Assembly (NCBI GenBank): GCA_021812265.1
Contig: JAKAOI010000132.1
Location: 1-5,429, forward strand
Direction of reading: 5' to 3'
Length of the DNA: 5,429 bases
DNA from: Chloroflexota bacterium
GTDB taxonomy: Bacteria; Chloroflexota; Ktedonobacteria; Ktedonobacterales; JACDGC01
Under the pieces are notes generated by a model, which did not search any database, was not told the origin of the DNA, and saw nothing but the letters and a program-made list of their open reading frames with translations. Position 1 is the stretch's first letter. Every line of letters starts with the position of its first letter. A program made the position numbers and the translations under genes. Shown one piece after another: positions 1 through 5,429 of this stretch.

Positions 1-663
1 CGATCTCTGCGAGGCGGTTGCGGCGTGCGCGCGCAAATGATCTCGCAAGTGTTCGCGTTCTTGTTCATGCGCAAACACCAGATAATCTGCAGCGCGGCCA
101 ACGTCACCGGTAAGCGGCAATGAGCCGTGCTGCAGCAGTTTTCTTAGCGGCCGCGCCTGCGCGCTGCCCATCAATTTTTTGCCGTCTACCGTCAGTTCAT
201 TGTTATAAGGCACGGCGAAGCACGCGACTAGCCCCTGTTTTTGCTCTGCTTTCGGTTGCGGCGCTTGCTTAGCGGTTAACCCAAGCTGCTTCAGCCCGGC
301 AATCAGCGCGGCGCTGATGCGCACATACGCAGTCATGAGCGCGCCGGCAAGCGCCGGCTCGTCAGAATGCGCCGCTACCGAATACGTCAGTTCATCGGTA
401 TGAAAAATTGCCCAGCCGCCGGTTGGGCGCCGCACTGCGGAAACCCCATCAGCGCGCATTTTTTCCTTATATAAAACATCTGCCGGCTGATTTTTGCCGA
501 TAGATACCGCCGGCGGACGCCACCGATACAACCGCAGTGTTGCGGGAACCTGCCGATTTCCCGCAAACTCCATAATCGCGCGATCTACCGCCATATTCCA
601 AGCGCCGGTTCCCGGAGTGTCTTCTACAATAACTCTCCAAGGCAAGCGATTTTGAGTTTCCAT
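1..663 (-). CDS. Lipoate-protein ligase / octanoyltransferase LipM-like family protein, 3' end missing
   Basis: A member of the biotin/lipoate A/B protein ligase fold family, which attaches octanoyl or lipoyl groups to lysines of lipoyl domains in 2-oxoacid dehydrogenases or GcvH in the cytoplasm. The 221 visible codons are open to the window edge, so the C-terminus is missing. Landmarks: GAWNMAVDRAIME at residues 20-32; the substrate-loop motif RRPTGGWAIFHTDELTYSV at 78-96; Cys148 in ACFAVP, at the place of the catalytic cysteine of LipM-type octanoyltransferases; the conserved lysine in GKKLMGSAQ (Lys163); and LLQHGSLPL at 176-184. Cys148 favours octanoyltransferase over ATP-dependent ligase, but the sequence alone does not settle this. 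The ATG directly follows the tyrS TAG stop with no intervening base, which suggests translational coupling. The ATG is preferred because the family's N-terminal Trp-Arg segment (residues 9-10) follows shortly after it. Family assignment is firm; the exact reaction is not. Confidence 0.88.
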   Translation of the reverse strand, partial: METQNRLPWRVIVEDTPGTGAWNMAVDRAIMEFAGNRQVPATLRLYRWRPPAVSIGKNQPADVLYKEKMRADGVSAVRRPTGGWAIFHTDELTYSVAAHSDEPALAGALMTAYVRISAALIAGLKQLGLTAKQAPQPKAEQKQGLVACFAVPYNNELTVDGKKLMGSAQARPLRKLLQHGSLPLTGDVGRAADYLVFAHEQEREHLRDHLRAHAATASQRS

Positions 664-1890
664 CTATTGTTCCGCCACTTCCTGCGTATCTATGAGGATT
701 CTGGCGTACTTTAATTTGCCAACACGGACCTCTATGCCATTCTGCGCCGGCAGCTCTAAAAATGGATCTGTAACTTTCTCGACAGCGCCATCTTTGCGGA
801 TAGTAACCCCACCTTGCGCAATAAGCTGCCGCGCCATTGATTTGCTTGCCGCCATTTTCGTGTCAACCATAAACTGCACAATCGGTGTTGCGCGCCGCAC
901 ATAAACCAATGGCATATCTTCCGGCCATTCGCGGTTTTGAAATTGTTTCACAAACGCTTCTTGCGCCGCTTGCGCTGCTTGTGTGGTATGGAATTGCTCT
1001 ACAATTGCGTGCGCCAAGACCATTTTCACATTACGCGGATTTAGCGAACCAGTCGCCATATCTTTCTTCATCGCCGCCCATTCATCTTCGGGGATATAGG
1101 TTAATCCTTCATAGTATGCGTCCATAGCGTAATCGGGCAGCGACATAATTTTACCATACATATCTGCTGGGTCGGCAGTGAGCATAATATAATTATTCAG
1201 GCTTTTACTCATTTTCTCTTTTCCGTCCAGCCCAACAATCAATTTGCATGTTACAATCTGCTGCGCCGGCAGCCCGCGGCGTTCCTGAAGCTCGCGCCCA
1301 ACCAGCAAATTATATGTTTGGTCAGTGCCGCCAAGTTCAACATCTGCTTCTACCGCGATAGAGTCATATCCTTGCAGCAAAGGATACAGAAATTCAGAGA
1401 TATAAATTTCATTGCCGGATTGGAAACGTTTTTCAAAATGATCGCGTTTCAACATTTGCGCGACGGTTTTTTGATATCCCAGTCGAAAAACATCAGCAAG
1501 AGTAAATTGGTTAAACCACTCGCTTTGCCAGCGCACTTCTGTTTTTGATTTATCAACAACAGTAAAGAATTGGTCTAAATAACTTTGCGCGTTGCTTTTT
1601 ACCTCTTCGGCGGTTAAGGGGGTTCTGGCTCCTTCTTTGCCGGAAGGATCGCCTAGTTGGGCAGTCCAATCACCGACAATAACTACCGCAGTGTGCCCTA
1701 AATCTTGAAATTGCCGCAGTTTTCGCAGAACCACACCATGCCCCAGCGTTAAATCTGGCCGGCTGGGATCAAATCCTAATTTTACACGAAGTGGTTTGCC
1801 GCGGCGGCCCTTTTGCCGCAACAGCGCTTTTAATTCATCTTCTTTTTCAACTTGAGCAACCGCGCGGGTTAAAACAGTGGTAATATCCAT
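664..1890 (-). CDS. tyrS: Tyrosine--tRNA ligase (TyrZ-like, with C-terminal S4 domain)
   Basis: Class I aminoacyl-tRNA synthetase that charges tRNA-Tyr with tyrosine using ATP in the cytoplasm. It has 408 residues, normal for a bacterial enzyme. The Rossmann catalytic domain starts with KLGFDPSRPDLTLGHGVVL (residues 37-55), in which the HIGH-type signature reads T48-L-G-H51. GDWTAQLGDPSG at 73-84, ELGGTDQTYNLLVGRELQ at 185-202 (adenylate and tyrosine pocket region) and KMSKS at 226-230 follow. An S4 RNA-binding domain occupies about 334-395 (MARQLIAQGGV at 352-362). The start is the ATG at 1890-1888. An AGGAG lies 13 bases upstream, rather far for a Shine-Dalgarno site, but no other start codon fits between them. 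First gene of a two-gene unit with the lipoyl-family transferase. The one oddity is Thr instead of the usual first His of the HIGH motif. Confidence 0.97.
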   Translation of the reverse strand: MDITTVLTRAVAQVEKEDELKALLRQKGRRGKPLRVKLGFDPSRPDLTLGHGVVLRKLRQFQDLGHTAVVIVGDWTAQLGDPSGKEGARTPLTAEEVKSNAQSYLDQFFTVVDKSKTEVRWQSEWFNQFTLADVFRLGYQKTVAQMLKRDHFEKRFQSGNEIYISEFLYPLLQGYDSIAVEADVELGGTDQTYNLLVGRELQERRGLPAQQIVTCKLIVGLDGKEKMSKSLNNYIMLTADPADMYGKIMSLPDYAMDAYYEGLTYIPEDEWAAMKKDMATGSLNPRNVKMVLAHAIVEQFHTTQAAQAAQEAFVKQFQNREWPEDMPLVYVRRATPIVQFMVDTKMAASKSMARQLIAQGGVTIRKDGAVEKVTDPFLELPAQNGIEVRVGKLKYARILIDTQEVAEQ

Positions 1891-1936
1891 GAATACAAGA
1901 ACACTCCTAATACTTACAATACGCCAAGGATACTTG

Positions 1937-1951
1937 CTAGTAAACGTTCAT
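1937..1951 (-). other. Possible minimal leader ORF (MNVY) before tyrS
   Basis: On the minus strand the sequence reads ATG AAC GTT TAC TAG, preceded by AGGAA (RC of 1959-1963) at a spacing of seven bases, which is a better ribosome binding arrangement than that of tyrS itself. It would encode Met-Asn-Val-Tyr, with a tyrosine codon just before the stop, 46 bases upstream of the tyrS start. A translated tyrosine codon in the leader of a tyrosyl-tRNA synthetase gene could allow ribosome-mediated control. However, an ORF this short occurs easily by chance, and no clear terminator follows it. Confidence 0.2.
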
Positions 1952-1993
1952 TGACTGCTTCCTAAATAAATAGTTATCCAAGCTGGTCGTGGC

Positions 1994-2023
1994 GCGGAAA
2001 AATTATTTCCACTCTGTTTTTTT
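1994..2023 (+). other. Short hairpin followed by T7, terminator-like on the plus strand
   Basis: Arms GCGGAAA (1994-2000) and TTTCCAC (2006-2012) enclose an AATTA loop; a T7 run sits at 2017-2023, four bases beyond the stem. On the plus strand the stem has one C/A mismatch; on the minus strand (tyrS leader RNA) this becomes a G-U pair, giving seven continuous pairs. No plus-strand gene lies upstream to be terminated, so it may instead be a structure in the tyrS leader, or chance. Confidence 0.25.
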
Positions 2024-2137
2024 AAGATATTGCTCATAGCCACAAACTTTGAAAAATATTTGTTACATGAAGCGCGCGTATGTATTATTTCTTTTCAGCA
2101 TATCACATAAAGCATAAGCAGATACGCAGCGCGGCGC

Positions 2138-2175
2138 GCCCCATGCCGGGGGATTGGGGTGTCCCCAAATTTCCC
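2138..2175 (-). repeat. Dispersed palindromic repeat, copy 1 (shortened)
   Basis: A 38-base GC-rich block that reads GCCCCATGCCGGGG, then GATT, then GGGGTGTCCCCA, then AATTTCCC on the plus strand. The reverse complement of the block at 4697-4735 matches it at about 35 of 39 aligned positions. It contains the small hairpin TGGGG-TGT-CCCCA. Unlike copy 2 it lacks the second arm of the GCATGGGGC stem; instead a GGCGCGCC palindrome (2133-2140) abuts it. The flank at about 2112-2132 may continue the homology weakly (both tails hold CTGCTT in the repeat orientation). It lies between two divergent gene starts, where no terminator is needed, which supports a dispersed element over a plain terminator. 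Strand is given relative to copy 2 taken as plus. Confidence 0.75.
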
Positions 2176-2197
2176 TTATATCCTGCTTGCTCTACTA

Positions 2198-2206
2198 TGC
2201 TATAGT
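2198..2206 (+). promoter_or_regulatory. Probable extended -10 promoter for the methyltransferase gene
   Basis: TGCTATAGT fits the extended -10 pattern TGnTATAAT with one mismatch. It lies 42 bases upstream of the methyltransferase ATG, leaving room for a start near 2213 and an untranslated leader with an AGGAGA. No good -35 hexamer is seen about 17 bases upstream, as is usual for extended -10 promoters. The repeat copy at 2138-2175 ends 22 bases upstream of it. Confidence 0.45.
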
Positions 2207-2248
2207 TGATAATAAGAACTTTAATAAACAGGAGATGTTCTATCCATT

Positions 2249-2866
2249 ATGTCCTCACCTGATGACGCACCTCTATCAGAGGAACAGAAACGATTTACCG
2301 ATCTTTATGTAAGCGGTGACGCGCGCTGGGATACCGGTATTAGCCCGCCGGAACTTACAGAAGCTATACAATCTTTATCGCCCGGTGTTGCGCTGGATAT
2401 TGGCTGTGGAACCGGAACAAACTGCATATATATGGCGGAACACGGCTGGAATGTGACGGGAATCGATTTTGCCCAACCCGCAATCGATACGGCGCAGGCT
2501 AAAATTTCAAGCCACGCCGAAACTATCGCCGCCGCCGGAGGCAACGTGCGCGTATATTGCGCCGATGTAACACAGATTGCGGAACCGGCACAGCGCGCAC
2601 AATTATTGCTGGATATCGGCTGCTTAAACGGTATCCCGTTTGCAAAACGGCAGGGCTATGCCCAAACAGCGCAAAACTTTGCCGCGCCCGGGGCGTTATT
2701 CTTGTTGTATACCCACATGCCCGATCCGCAGTTTCCCGGCAGGCCCGGCTGTGTTCCTGATGAAGTTGATGAATTGTTTGGACAAAATTTCACCGTTGAA
2801 CGCCGAGAATTTGGGGAAGATCGCGGCGCCGGCTCATTTTGGACCTGGCTTCGCAGAAAAGGATAA
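2249..2866 (+). CDS. Class I SAM-dependent methyltransferase (TehB/thiopurine methyltransferase-like)
   Basis: A 205-residue single-domain Rossmann methyltransferase, presumably cytoplasmic. Motif I is ALDIGCGTGTN at residues 48-58, which binds S-adenosylmethionine. GIDFAQPAID at 71-80 supplies the acidic residue (Asp73) that holds the ribose hydroxyls. YCADVTQI at 103-110 matches the adenine-contact strand, and LLLDIGCLNGIP at 119-130 matches the motif IV region, resembling the D-x-GC-x-hG form of TPMT/TehB-like enzymes. The N-terminal RWDTGISPPEL (26-36) resembles the PWDIGxPxP entry of the same group. No signal peptide or membrane segment. The start is the ATG at 2249; the AGGAGA at 2230-2235 is 13 bases upstream, a long spacing. 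It is a lone plus-strand gene, divergent from tyrS and convergent with the pterin dehydratase gene. Its substrate cannot be read from sequence or context. Confidence 0.9.
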   Translation: MSSPDDAPLSEEQKRFTDLYVSGDARWDTGISPPELTEAIQSLSPGVALDIGCGTGTNCIYMAEHGWNVTGIDFAQPAIDTAQAKISSHAETIAAAGGNVRVYCADVTQIAEPAQRAQLLLDIGCLNGIPFAKRQGYAQTAQNFAAPGALFLLYTHMPDPQFPGRPGCVPDEVDELFGQNFTVERREFGEDRGAGSFWTWLRRKG

Positions 2867-2892
2867 CTGCCCGTGAGCCATTATTAAAAAAT

Positions 2893-2943
2893 TTTTGCGC
2901 GTATATACGCCGGATGATTCCTTTTGCTTCTATGCGCGCAAAA
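2893..2943 (-). terminator. Inverted repeat in the convergent gap, possible terminator of the pterin dehydratase gene
   Basis: Arms TTTTGCGCGTATA (2893-2905) and TATGCGCGCAAAA (2931-2943) can form a 13-pair stem with one G-T wobble and a 25-base loop. A smaller nested palindrome, GCGTATATACGC, lies at 2899-2910. Read on the minus strand, the stem runs into an A run and then six T (2886-2891), so it could end transcripts of the pterin dehydratase gene. On the plus strand no T run follows the stem, so it is a weaker candidate for terminating the methyltransferase transcript. The loop is long for a classic terminator, hence moderate confidence. Confidence 0.45.
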
Positions 2944-2960
2944 TGACCGCAGTGTTGCTG

Positions 2961-3275
2961 TTAATCCATATCAGCCGCCGCTTCGGTTAGGCTGATATAA
3001 ATTCGTTCGATTTCCCCTGCGAGCGCTATATCTCTTTGCGTAACAATATTTCCGTCGTCGTGCGTTTGCGCACAAAAGAAAACACGGTTATAGCGAATAT
3101 CTATATCCGGGTGATGACCCATCTCTTCTGCGCATTCCGCAGCGCCGTTTACCAACGCTATCGCATCGGAAAAAGAATTCAGATAATATGTTTTGCATAA
3201 TGCGCTGTCTTGATATTGCCATCCGGGCAAAGACTGAAGCGCGGCGGAAATTTCCTCATCCGTTAAACCGGCCAT
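2961..3275 (-). CDS. 4a-hydroxytetrahydrobiopterin dehydratase (pterin-4a-carbinolamine dehydratase)
   Basis: A 104-residue protein, the usual full length for the PCD/DCoH family (phhB in Pseudomonas). It dehydrates 4a-hydroxytetrahydropterin to quinonoid dihydropterin, recycling the cofactor of aromatic amino acid hydroxylases. The active-site signature is complete: EEMGHHPDIDIRYNRV at residues 50-65 with His54-His55-Pro56, then His72 in AQTHDD and Asp82 in QRDIAL. The N-terminal LTDEEISAALQSLPGW is also typical. An AAAGGAGA seven bases before the ATG at 3275 is the best Shine-Dalgarno site in the window and fixes the start. It lies 64 bases downstream of the GH1 gene with no visible terminator between, so cotranscription is likely. 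No hydroxylase is in view, and such orphan homologues are known in bacteria without one, where the role is less clear. Confidence 0.93.
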   Translation of the reverse strand: MAGLTDEEISAALQSLPGWQYQDSALCKTYYLNSFSDAIALVNGAAECAEEMGHHPDIDIRYNRVFFCAQTHDDGNIVTQRDIALAGEIERIYISLTEAAADMD

Positions 3276-3339
3276 ATAAAATCTCCTTTGGATAAAAATG
3301 GTCTTGCTTTGATCTTCGCACCTATATCATACCTTATTT

Positions 3340-4653
3340 TCACATTTTGTGGCGCGCTATTCCGTGTATTTTTTCATCATATCCATTCATGCGCGCTATT
3401 TCCGCATATAACTCGCCGCTGGGCCGCAGTGTTCGCCCTTGTGTTTCTGTATCCAGCGCATATAATCCGAACCGCATTGTCCAACCTTCGGCCCACTCAA
3501 AATTATCGACTAATGACCAGTGATAATAGCCGCGCAGATCGATACCCTCTTCCAATGCGTCATGCATTGCGCAAACTGCTTGCGCTATTACCCATGGGCG
3601 CAGTCTGTCTGCGCGGTCGGCTACCCCATTTTCGGTAATATAAATGGGAAGACGAAAACGCGCCACTCGCTGCGCTGCCCGCAATATTCCTTGGGGATAA
3701 ATTTCACCATAATTGGCGCTTATTCCGGGATCTCCCAGCGGCGCGCCGGCCGGAGTTTCGCGCTTGCCGAACAGCTCACCCGCTGAGCTGAGATTAAATC
3801 GAACGGTGTTGCGCGCATAGATATTTAACCCGATATAGTCGGCGGTTTGCTTTACCATACTCATATCGCCGACAAACGGGCGGATATACCATTCCGCAGA
3901 TCCGGTTTCAATGGCGCGCAGAAAAAATCCGTTAAAACTGAGGTCTTGCTGCCGTGAACTCCAGCGATCCAGCGGCGAAGATTGATTTGCGGGATCGAAA
4001 ATATTGATATGCTGCGCCCAACTGACCTTCGCGCTTGGCTGAATCCGGTGAATTGCCCGGTATGCCGCGGCGTGCGCTCTGGCCATTCCTGCCTGCGCCA
4101 ATAGGGTAGAGCGGATATCTCCCTGCCTGCCCGGCGGAAAGTCACCGATGAGATAGCCGAACACGGCGTATACATTCGGCTCATTCATAGTTATCCAAAA
4201 ATCACATAGATCGCCCAAAGTTTCCACCGCTTTTGTAACGTAGCGTTCAAAATATTCCGTGGCTTTGGGAGATAAAAATCCACCCATATCTTCAAACCAT
4301 ATAGGGTGAGTGAAATGGTGCAGTGTAACCAGCGGCTCTATCTGTAAGTTGCGCAGCGCTTCCAGCATGCTGCGGTAGCGCCGCAGCGCCGCGTCATCCC
4401 ACTGTCCCTGAATCGGTTCGATACGGCTCCATTCAAGCGAAATGCGCAAGGCGTTCAAATGCAAATCTTTGGCGCGCTGAAAATCTTCTTCGGCAATATT
4501 CCACCAATTGCAGGCTGCCCCACTGCTGTCACCGGATTTTATGTGGCCTTGCGCTTCCCAGCGACTCCATTGGTTTTTTGTAAACCCCTCGTACTGATGC
4601 GCCGCCGTAGCTGCGCCCCAGCGAAATTGTTCCGGAAATGCGGTTATTGCCAT
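3340..4653 (-). CDS. Glycoside hydrolase family 1 beta-glycosidase (beta-glucosidase-like)
   Basis: A 437-residue GH1 TIM-barrel enzyme that hydrolyses beta-linked glucosides or related sugars with retention of configuration. FRWGAATAAHQYEG (residues 10-23) holds the sugar-binding Gln20. LHHFTHPIWFEDMGGF (111-126) follows. ITMNEPNVYAVFGY (154-167) holds the acid/base Glu158, LPIYITENGVAD (335-346) the nucleophile Glu341, and YYHWSLVDNFEWAEGW (376-391) the remaining subsite residues. No signal peptide, so it is probably intracellular and acts on imported disaccharides or glycosides. The ATG at 4653 is preferred: an AGAGG lies seven bases upstream and the family N-terminus begins right after it. 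The frame stays open upstream to a GTG at 4719, but those 22 extra codons read through a dispersed repeat and are probably untranslated. Substrate preference is not readable; no sugar transporter is in view. Confidence 0.95.
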   Translation of the reverse strand: MAITAFPEQFRWGAATAAHQYEGFTKNQWSRWEAQGHIKSGDSSGAACNWWNIAEEDFQRAKDLHLNALRISLEWSRIEPIQGQWDDAALRRYRSMLEALRNLQIEPLVTLHHFTHPIWFEDMGGFLSPKATEYFERYVTKAVETLGDLCDFWITMNEPNVYAVFGYLIGDFPPGRQGDIRSTLLAQAGMARAHAAAYRAIHRIQPSAKVSWAQHINIFDPANQSSPLDRWSSRQQDLSFNGFFLRAIETGSAEWYIRPFVGDMSMVKQTADYIGLNIYARNTVRFNLSSAGELFGKRETPAGAPLGDPGISANYGEIYPQGILRAAQRVARFRLPIYITENGVADRADRLRPWVIAQAVCAMHDALEEGIDLRGYYHWSLVDNFEWAEGWTMRFGLYALDTETQGRTLRPSGELYAEIARMNGYDEKIHGIARHKM

Positions 4654-4660
4654 AGTGAAG

Positions 4661-4668
4661 CCTCTTTT
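4661..4668 (-). promoter_or_regulatory. Ribosome binding site that decides the GH1 start
   Basis: On the minus strand this reads AAAAGAGG, leaving seven bases before the ATG at 4653. It supports the shorter protein. A GTG start at 4719 lies inside the palindromic repeat and has no comparable site before it. Confidence 0.6.
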
Positions 4669-4696
4669 TAACGCAATAATTTTTATAAAGAATAAT

Positions 4697-4749
4697 GGGA
4701 AGTTGTGGGGACACCCCAAAACCCCGGCATGGGGCCTGCTGCCCCATGC
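4697..4749 (+). repeat. Dispersed palindromic repeat, copy 2 (fuller form with two hairpins)
   Basis: Between the aldo/keto reductase stop and the GH1 start. The core at 4697-4735 is the near-identical reverse complement of 2138-2175. It carries a small hairpin, TGGGG-ACA-CCCCA, at about 4706-4718, and a perfect nine-pair stem, GCATGGGGC (4727-4735) with GCCCCATGC (4741-4749) around a CTGCT loop. On the minus strand, downstream of the reductase gene, these structures could slow or partly end transcription or protect an mRNA end. The stem is followed only by CGGGG and four T, not a good U tract. It resembles the REP-like GC-rich palindromes scattered in many bacterial genomes. Confidence 0.75.
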
Positions 4750-4760
4750 AACCCTGCTGT

Positions 4761-4780
4761 GTCTGCTTTCGCAAGCAGGC
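4761..4780 (-). other. Small perfect hairpin just downstream of the aldo/keto reductase gene
   Basis: CTGCTT (4763-4768) and AAGCAG (4773-4778) pair around a TCGC tetraloop, with a T-G and a G-C pair extending the stem to eight. It begins 4 bases beyond the reductase stop codon (4784-4786). No T run follows on the minus strand, so it is not a classic terminator. It may belong to the adjacent repeat as a third hairpin, since copy 1 has a CTGCTT at the corresponding place. Confidence 0.4.
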
Positions 4781-4783
4781 GCG

Positions 4784-5429
<646 letters not shown>

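Larger units (their letters stand above)
1891..2248. other. Divergent intergenic region between tyrS and the methyltransferase gene
   Basis: About 358 bases without a convincing gene of normal size. Reading outward from tyrS it contains a minimal four-codon leader ORF (1937-1951), a short hairpin with an adjacent T run (1994-2023), an AT-rich stretch (2025-2115), one copy of the dispersed palindromic repeat (2138-2175) and a probable extended -10 promoter for the methyltransferase gene (2198-2206). I found no confident -35/-10 pair for tyrS. A T-box leader, common before tyrS in Firmicutes and some Actinobacteria, is not convincingly present: the canonical AGGGTGG box directly joined to ACCGCG is missing. 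Confidence 0.7.

Noticed and set aside
1993..2023. T-box riboswitch before tyrS
   Set aside because: The minus strand has AACAGAGTGG followed later by CCGCG, faintly like a T-box, but about ten extra bases split the two halves and the base after TGG would not pair with the usual A73 of tRNA-Tyr. No downstream terminator/antiterminator pair is seen.
2025..2130. Additional small gene in the AT-rich part of the divergent region
   Set aside because: No open frame of useful length with a ribosome binding site is visible on either strand.
2133..2140. GGCGCGCC palindrome as a specific operator
   Set aside because: The same octamer occurs inside the GH1 gene (3740-3747), and GCGC-rich strings are abundant throughout, so it is not distinctive.
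3288..3638. Plus-strand ORF of 116 codons
   Set aside because: It lies opposite the GH1 coding sequence, has no recognisable domain and overlaps a gene with clear family motifs.
4654..4719. Longer GH1 protein starting at GTG 4719
   Set aside because: The added residues are encoded by the palindromic repeat and AT-rich spacer, and no ribosome binding site precedes that start as well as the one before the ATG at 4653.

Overview
This is a roughly 50% GC bacterial window (GC estimated by eye) that looks like ordinary chromosome. It holds six protein genes, two of them cut by the window edges. I see no tRNA, rRNA, CRISPR array, transposase or phage gene. The style of the proteins suggests Chloroflexota (Anaerolineae-like) or a related lineage: a LipM-like lipoyl-family acyltransferase, a long TyrZ-type tyrosyl-tRNA synthetase, a GH1 glycosidase, and an aldo/keto reductase with a YYQHR motif. 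That placement is inference from remembered family style, not a search result.

Layout from left to right. Positions 1-1890 carry a minus-strand pair: tyrS, followed with no gap by a lipoate/octanoate transferase gene whose 3' end lies off the left edge. Positions 1891-2248 form a gene-free divergent region with the tyrS leader, one copy of a GC-rich palindromic repeat, and a likely extended -10 promoter for the next gene. Positions 2249-2866 encode a plus-strand class I SAM-dependent methyltransferase. A short convergent gap (2867-2960) contains a long inverted repeat. Positions 2961-5429 hold a minus-strand series, transcribed from right to left: an aldo/keto reductase (5' end off the right edge), a GH1 beta-glycosidase, and a pterin-4a-carbinolamine dehydratase. 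A second, fuller copy of the repeat lies between the reductase and the glycosidase.

The tyrS-transferase pair is probably translationally coupled. The reductase, glycosidase and dehydratase run in one direction with modest gaps and may be partly cotranscribed, but I see no shared pathway among them. The methyltransferase stands alone.

I do not see a clear new biological system. The most interesting non-coding signal is the dispersed repeat, present in opposite orientations at about 2138-2175 and 4697-4749. It matches at about 35 of 39 aligned positions, forms stacked hairpins, and also creates a false upstream start for the glycosidase. Lesser points are a tiny MNVY leader ORF with a good ribosome binding site before tyrS, a Thr in place of the first His of the tyrS HIGH motif, and a strong excess of the tetranucleotide GCGC.
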